Assembly: GCA_001777915.1 (NCBI GenBank)
Contig: MFFN01000004.1
Coordinates: forward strand, 163,615 to 227,614
Length of the DNA stretch: 64,000 nucleotides
From: Candidatus Edwardsbacteria bacterium RifOxyA12_full_54_48
Lineage (GTDB): Bacteria; Edwardsbacteria; AC1; EtOH8
Reading direction: 5' to 3'
Position numbers and translations under genes: made by a program. This document shows, in pieces, positions 62,205-64,000 of the stretch. The first letter of the stretch is position 1. Every line of letters starts with the position of its first letter. The notes under the pieces are model-generated. The model saw only the letters and a list, made by a program, of their open reading frames with translations. It was not told the DNA's origin and made no database searches.

Positions 62205-62293
62205 ATTCCTGCTCCCCGCCTTCGCGAGGACAAGCTTCGCAGGAATGACAAAGAGATTGCTTCGTATATAAACAGAATAGTCTCCTCGCAATG
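62205..62293. repeat. Dispersed intergenic repeat, family C, copy 2
   Basis: ATTCCTGC pairs with GCAGGAAT around a long loop, followed by GACAA, ATTGCTTCGT and CGCAATGAC, as at 33800-33869. The stretch 62014-62443 also holds a CCTTCGACAGGCTCAGCC fragment and a CTTTGTGTCTTGGTG fragment, both repeat-like. I see no gene in it. Confidence 0.5.
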
Positions 62294-62443
62294 ACTATTC
62301 AACCAAGGGAATGTACTTTGTGTTCCCTTCGACAGGCTCAGCCAACGGGCTCAGGACATCCCTCTAGTTCTCCCCTTCTTAGGGGAGATACGGGCCAAGC
62401 AAGAAAAAGTCTTTGTGTCTTGGTGTCTTAGTGGCAAAAACCC

Positions 62444-63574
62444 CTACGGAGCGAAGTCCGCCAATATCGTATCCGACAGCAGCAGCCCTTCGATATTCAG
62501 TCGCACCCGGCCGCCCTCCTTCTCCAGGTAATAATTCTCCTCCAGCTTCCGCCACACCTTGGGCAAATATTTGGCCGGCGCCATCCCCCACTTCTTTTCA
62601 AACTCCCCGACGGCGATCCCATCGACCATCCTTAACCCCAGAAATATGGCTTCAAAGATCCGCTGATCGCGGGTAAGGGTCTCCTCCATCTCCACCGGGC
62701 TGTTTCCATTTTTCAGCGCAGCGATGTACTGGGCGGGATCCTTTTGGTTGGCCCAGCGTTTTCCGTCCAGATGGGAATGGGCCCCGGCCCCGAAACCCAG
62801 ATAATCCCCGCCCATCCAGTAATTGAGGTTATGCCGTGACCGGAAATTTTTTCTGGCGAAGTTTGACACCTCGTAATGCTGATACCCGGCAGAGCCCATG
62901 GTCTCGATGGCCGCCAGGTACATCTCCTCCTCCAGCTCCTCGGATGCCGGAGTGAACCGGCCCTGCTCTTTCTGGCGGGTGAACTCGGTGTCCGGCTCGT
63001 AGGTCAGCGAATACAAAGAGATATGCTCCGGCCCTAGGTCTAAGGCCCTAGCCAGGTCAGTTTCCCAATTTTCCAAAGACTGGCCCGGCAAAGCGAAGAT
63101 CAGGTCCAGGCTGATGTTCCCAAAGCCCGTCTGCCGGGCATCGCGGAAGGCCGCCAAGGCCTGCTCGGCGGTATGGCGGCGGCCCATCAGTTTTAAAAGA
63201 TCGGGGTCGAAGGACTGCACTCCCAGGCTTAAGCGATCGAAGCCGGCCTCGCGCAGGTCGGATAGTTTGTAGATGTCCACCGTCCCGGGATTGGCCTCGA
63301 TGGTCGTCTCGCAGTCATCGCCGATCGGGCCGATATTTTCCCTGACCGTCCCCAGAATATCCTTGAGCTGTCTGACTGAAAGCAGGCTGGGCGTTCCCCC
63401 GCCGAAGTAAATGGTTTTCAGAATATCGATCCCCGATTTCCGATTTCCGATTTCCTTTAAGATGGCCTGACAGTATCTCTCAGCCTCGACATCTGAAGCC
63501 AGCGGTCGGGAGTTGAACCCGCAGTACCCGCATTTGGCCAGGCAGAAGGGAATATGGATGTAAACGCTGTTCAT
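62444..63574 (-). CDS. hemW: Radical SAM heme chaperone HemW / coproporphyrinogen III oxidase-like protein
   Basis: 376 residues from the ATG at 63574, which starts the conserved MNSVYIHIPFC. The cluster motif is CLAKCGYCGFNS: C-x3-C-x2-C as in HemW and HemN. Further motifs are GGGTPSLL, EANPGT, RLSLGVQSFDP and the Trp/Tyr segment SLYSLTYEPDTEF. The extra fourth cysteine of true HemN is replaced by the FNS run, which favours HemW, a heme-insertion factor, over an oxidase. A GTG six codons upstream is an alternative start; neither has a clear ribosome site. Confidence 0.93.
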   Translation of the reverse strand: MNSVYIHIPFCLAKCGYCGFNSRPLASDVEAERYCQAILKEIGNRKSGIDILKTIYFGGGTPSLLSVRQLKDILGTVRENIGPIGDDCETTIEANPGTVDIYKLSDLREAGFDRLSLGVQSFDPDLLKLMGRRHTAEQALAAFRDARQTGFGNISLDLIFALPGQSLENWETDLARALDLGPEHISLYSLTYEPDTEFTRQKEQGRFTPASEELEEEMYLAAIETMGSAGYQHYEVSNFARKNFRSRHNLNYWMGGDYLGFGAGAHSHLDGKRWANQKDPAQYIAALKNGNSPVEMEETLTRDQRIFEAIFLGLRMVDGIAVGEFEKKWGMAPAKYLPKVWRKLEENYYLEKEGGRVRLNIEGLLLSDTILADFAP

Positions 63575-63686
63575 ATTTGGATATGATAGCACACCGAAAT
63601 ATCAAAGGCAACTTTCATTTTACTGCCCGGTGGCCGCAAAAGGATATTTTGCCGATATGCGACCCGGGCTTTAACGCAATTACTGA

Positions 63687-63715
63687 TTGACAAAACCGGC
63701 TTCTTTTGCTATCCT
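63687..63715 (+). promoter_or_regulatory. tRNA-Leu promoter
   Basis: TTGACA (63687-63692), 17 bases, TATCCT (63710-63715), 14 bases before the tRNA 5' end. Confidence 0.7.
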
Positions 63716-63729
63716 TAGGCATCTCTTGG

Positions 63730-63816
63730 GCCGGTGTGGTGAAACTGGTAGACGCAGTGGACTCAAAATCCACCGGTAGCAATACCATGGGGGTTCGATT
63801 CCCTCCACCGGCACCA
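63730..63816 (+). tRNA. tRNA-Leu (anticodon CAA)
   Basis: The 87-base sequence has a 7-bp acceptor stem (GCCGGTG/CACCGGC), a D arm with GGTAGACGC, an anticodon stem GTGGA/TCCAC holding loop CTCAAAA (anticodon CAA), a long variable arm typical of tRNA-Leu, a T arm GGGTTCGATTCCC, discriminator A and an encoded CCA end. It decodes UUG. The tail 63817-64000 shows no further gene. Confidence 0.95.
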
Positions 63817-64000
63817 GTTTGGCTCCACCGGCTAGCGGTAGCCCGCCGCAGGCAGACACCATCTTGATCGTGCTGGGCTGTTGTTCATCGCATTAGGATA
63901 CCATAGCGCCCACGGTGGAAAACACTGAACTTCTGGGGGTTCTGCGCCGGCAGTTTTAATGACAGTCCCGCGACGGCGCATCCGCCGCCGAATGATTCAA

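Overview
The window is a moderately GC-rich bacterial chromosome segment, densely packed and mostly on the minus strand up to about 44.3 kb and mostly on the plus strand after it. Several things point to an anaerobic, Gram-negative member of the FCB superphylum, perhaps a candidate phylum such as TA06/Edwardsbacteria or WOR-3 (the phylum is an inference). Two very large secreted proteins end in a T9SS/FlgD-like C-terminal sorting domain. There is a DUF5916 outer-membrane barrel and the wreck of another barrel ending in an aromatic residue. Oxygen defence relies on desulfoferrodoxin and rubrerythrin. TGA is an ordinary stop codon here. Promoters of the TTGACA-17-TATAAT type are easy to find.

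Layout. 1-6.1 kb: a lipoprotein, a class II aldolase, and a BmrC/BmrD-like heterodimeric ABC exporter whose two genes flank a cyclophilin. 6.2-6.4 kb: two tiny lysine-rich proteins under a strong promoter. 6.8-11.6 kb: polysaccharide deacetylase, rpsU (with an apparent ACG start), a UbiA-family prenyltransferase, rsmA, a TatD-radical SAM fusion and a YigZ-like protein. 11.7-18.6 kb: a barrel pseudogene and two giant secreted proteins, one carrying an endonuclease I domain. 18.7-22.3 kb: dnaG-rpoD. 22.3-29.6 kb: small genes (flavodoxin, RRM protein, Cdd1-like HhH protein, GNAT) mixed with AT-rich orphans, one with a HEPN-like RNATYH motif, then mutS2. 29.6-38.7 kb: cvpA, rsmE, dnaJ, dnaK, grpE, tkt. 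38.8-44.3 kb: signalling genes, including a sensor kinase split by an in-frame TGA and a PAS-GGDEF-HD protein with a damaged HD motif.

44.5-51.2 kb is the most coherent block. An ECF sigma factor and its zinc-binding anti-sigma precede thioredoxin, a DUF2892 protein, an FmdB zinc ribbon, a two-domain thioredoxin-fold protein, a ferredoxin, thioredoxin reductase, desulfoferrodoxin, rubrerythrin, OsmC, a lipoprotein thioredoxin, a peroxiredoxin and three tiny Cys-containing membrane proteins. A two-part motif, GAATCCTTT-N12-CATCTAAAT, lies in front of both the sigma gene and trxA, so the sigma factor probably controls itself and the thiol/peroxide defence genes. A TetR regulator follows, with an identical operator-like palindrome before itself and before the next gene. 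The rest holds the DUF5916 barrel, an isochorismatase-like hydrolase, a nucleotidyltransferase, a lactate permease-like transporter, a nitroreductase, a NapH-like 4Fe-4S membrane protein, a DEAD-box helicase, hemW and tRNA-Leu(CAA).

Intergenic regions carry dispersed hairpin repeats. Two copies of one family, at about 31.7 and 58.9 kb, keep their stems through compensatory changes. No CRISPR array, rRNA, integrase or transposase gene was seen.
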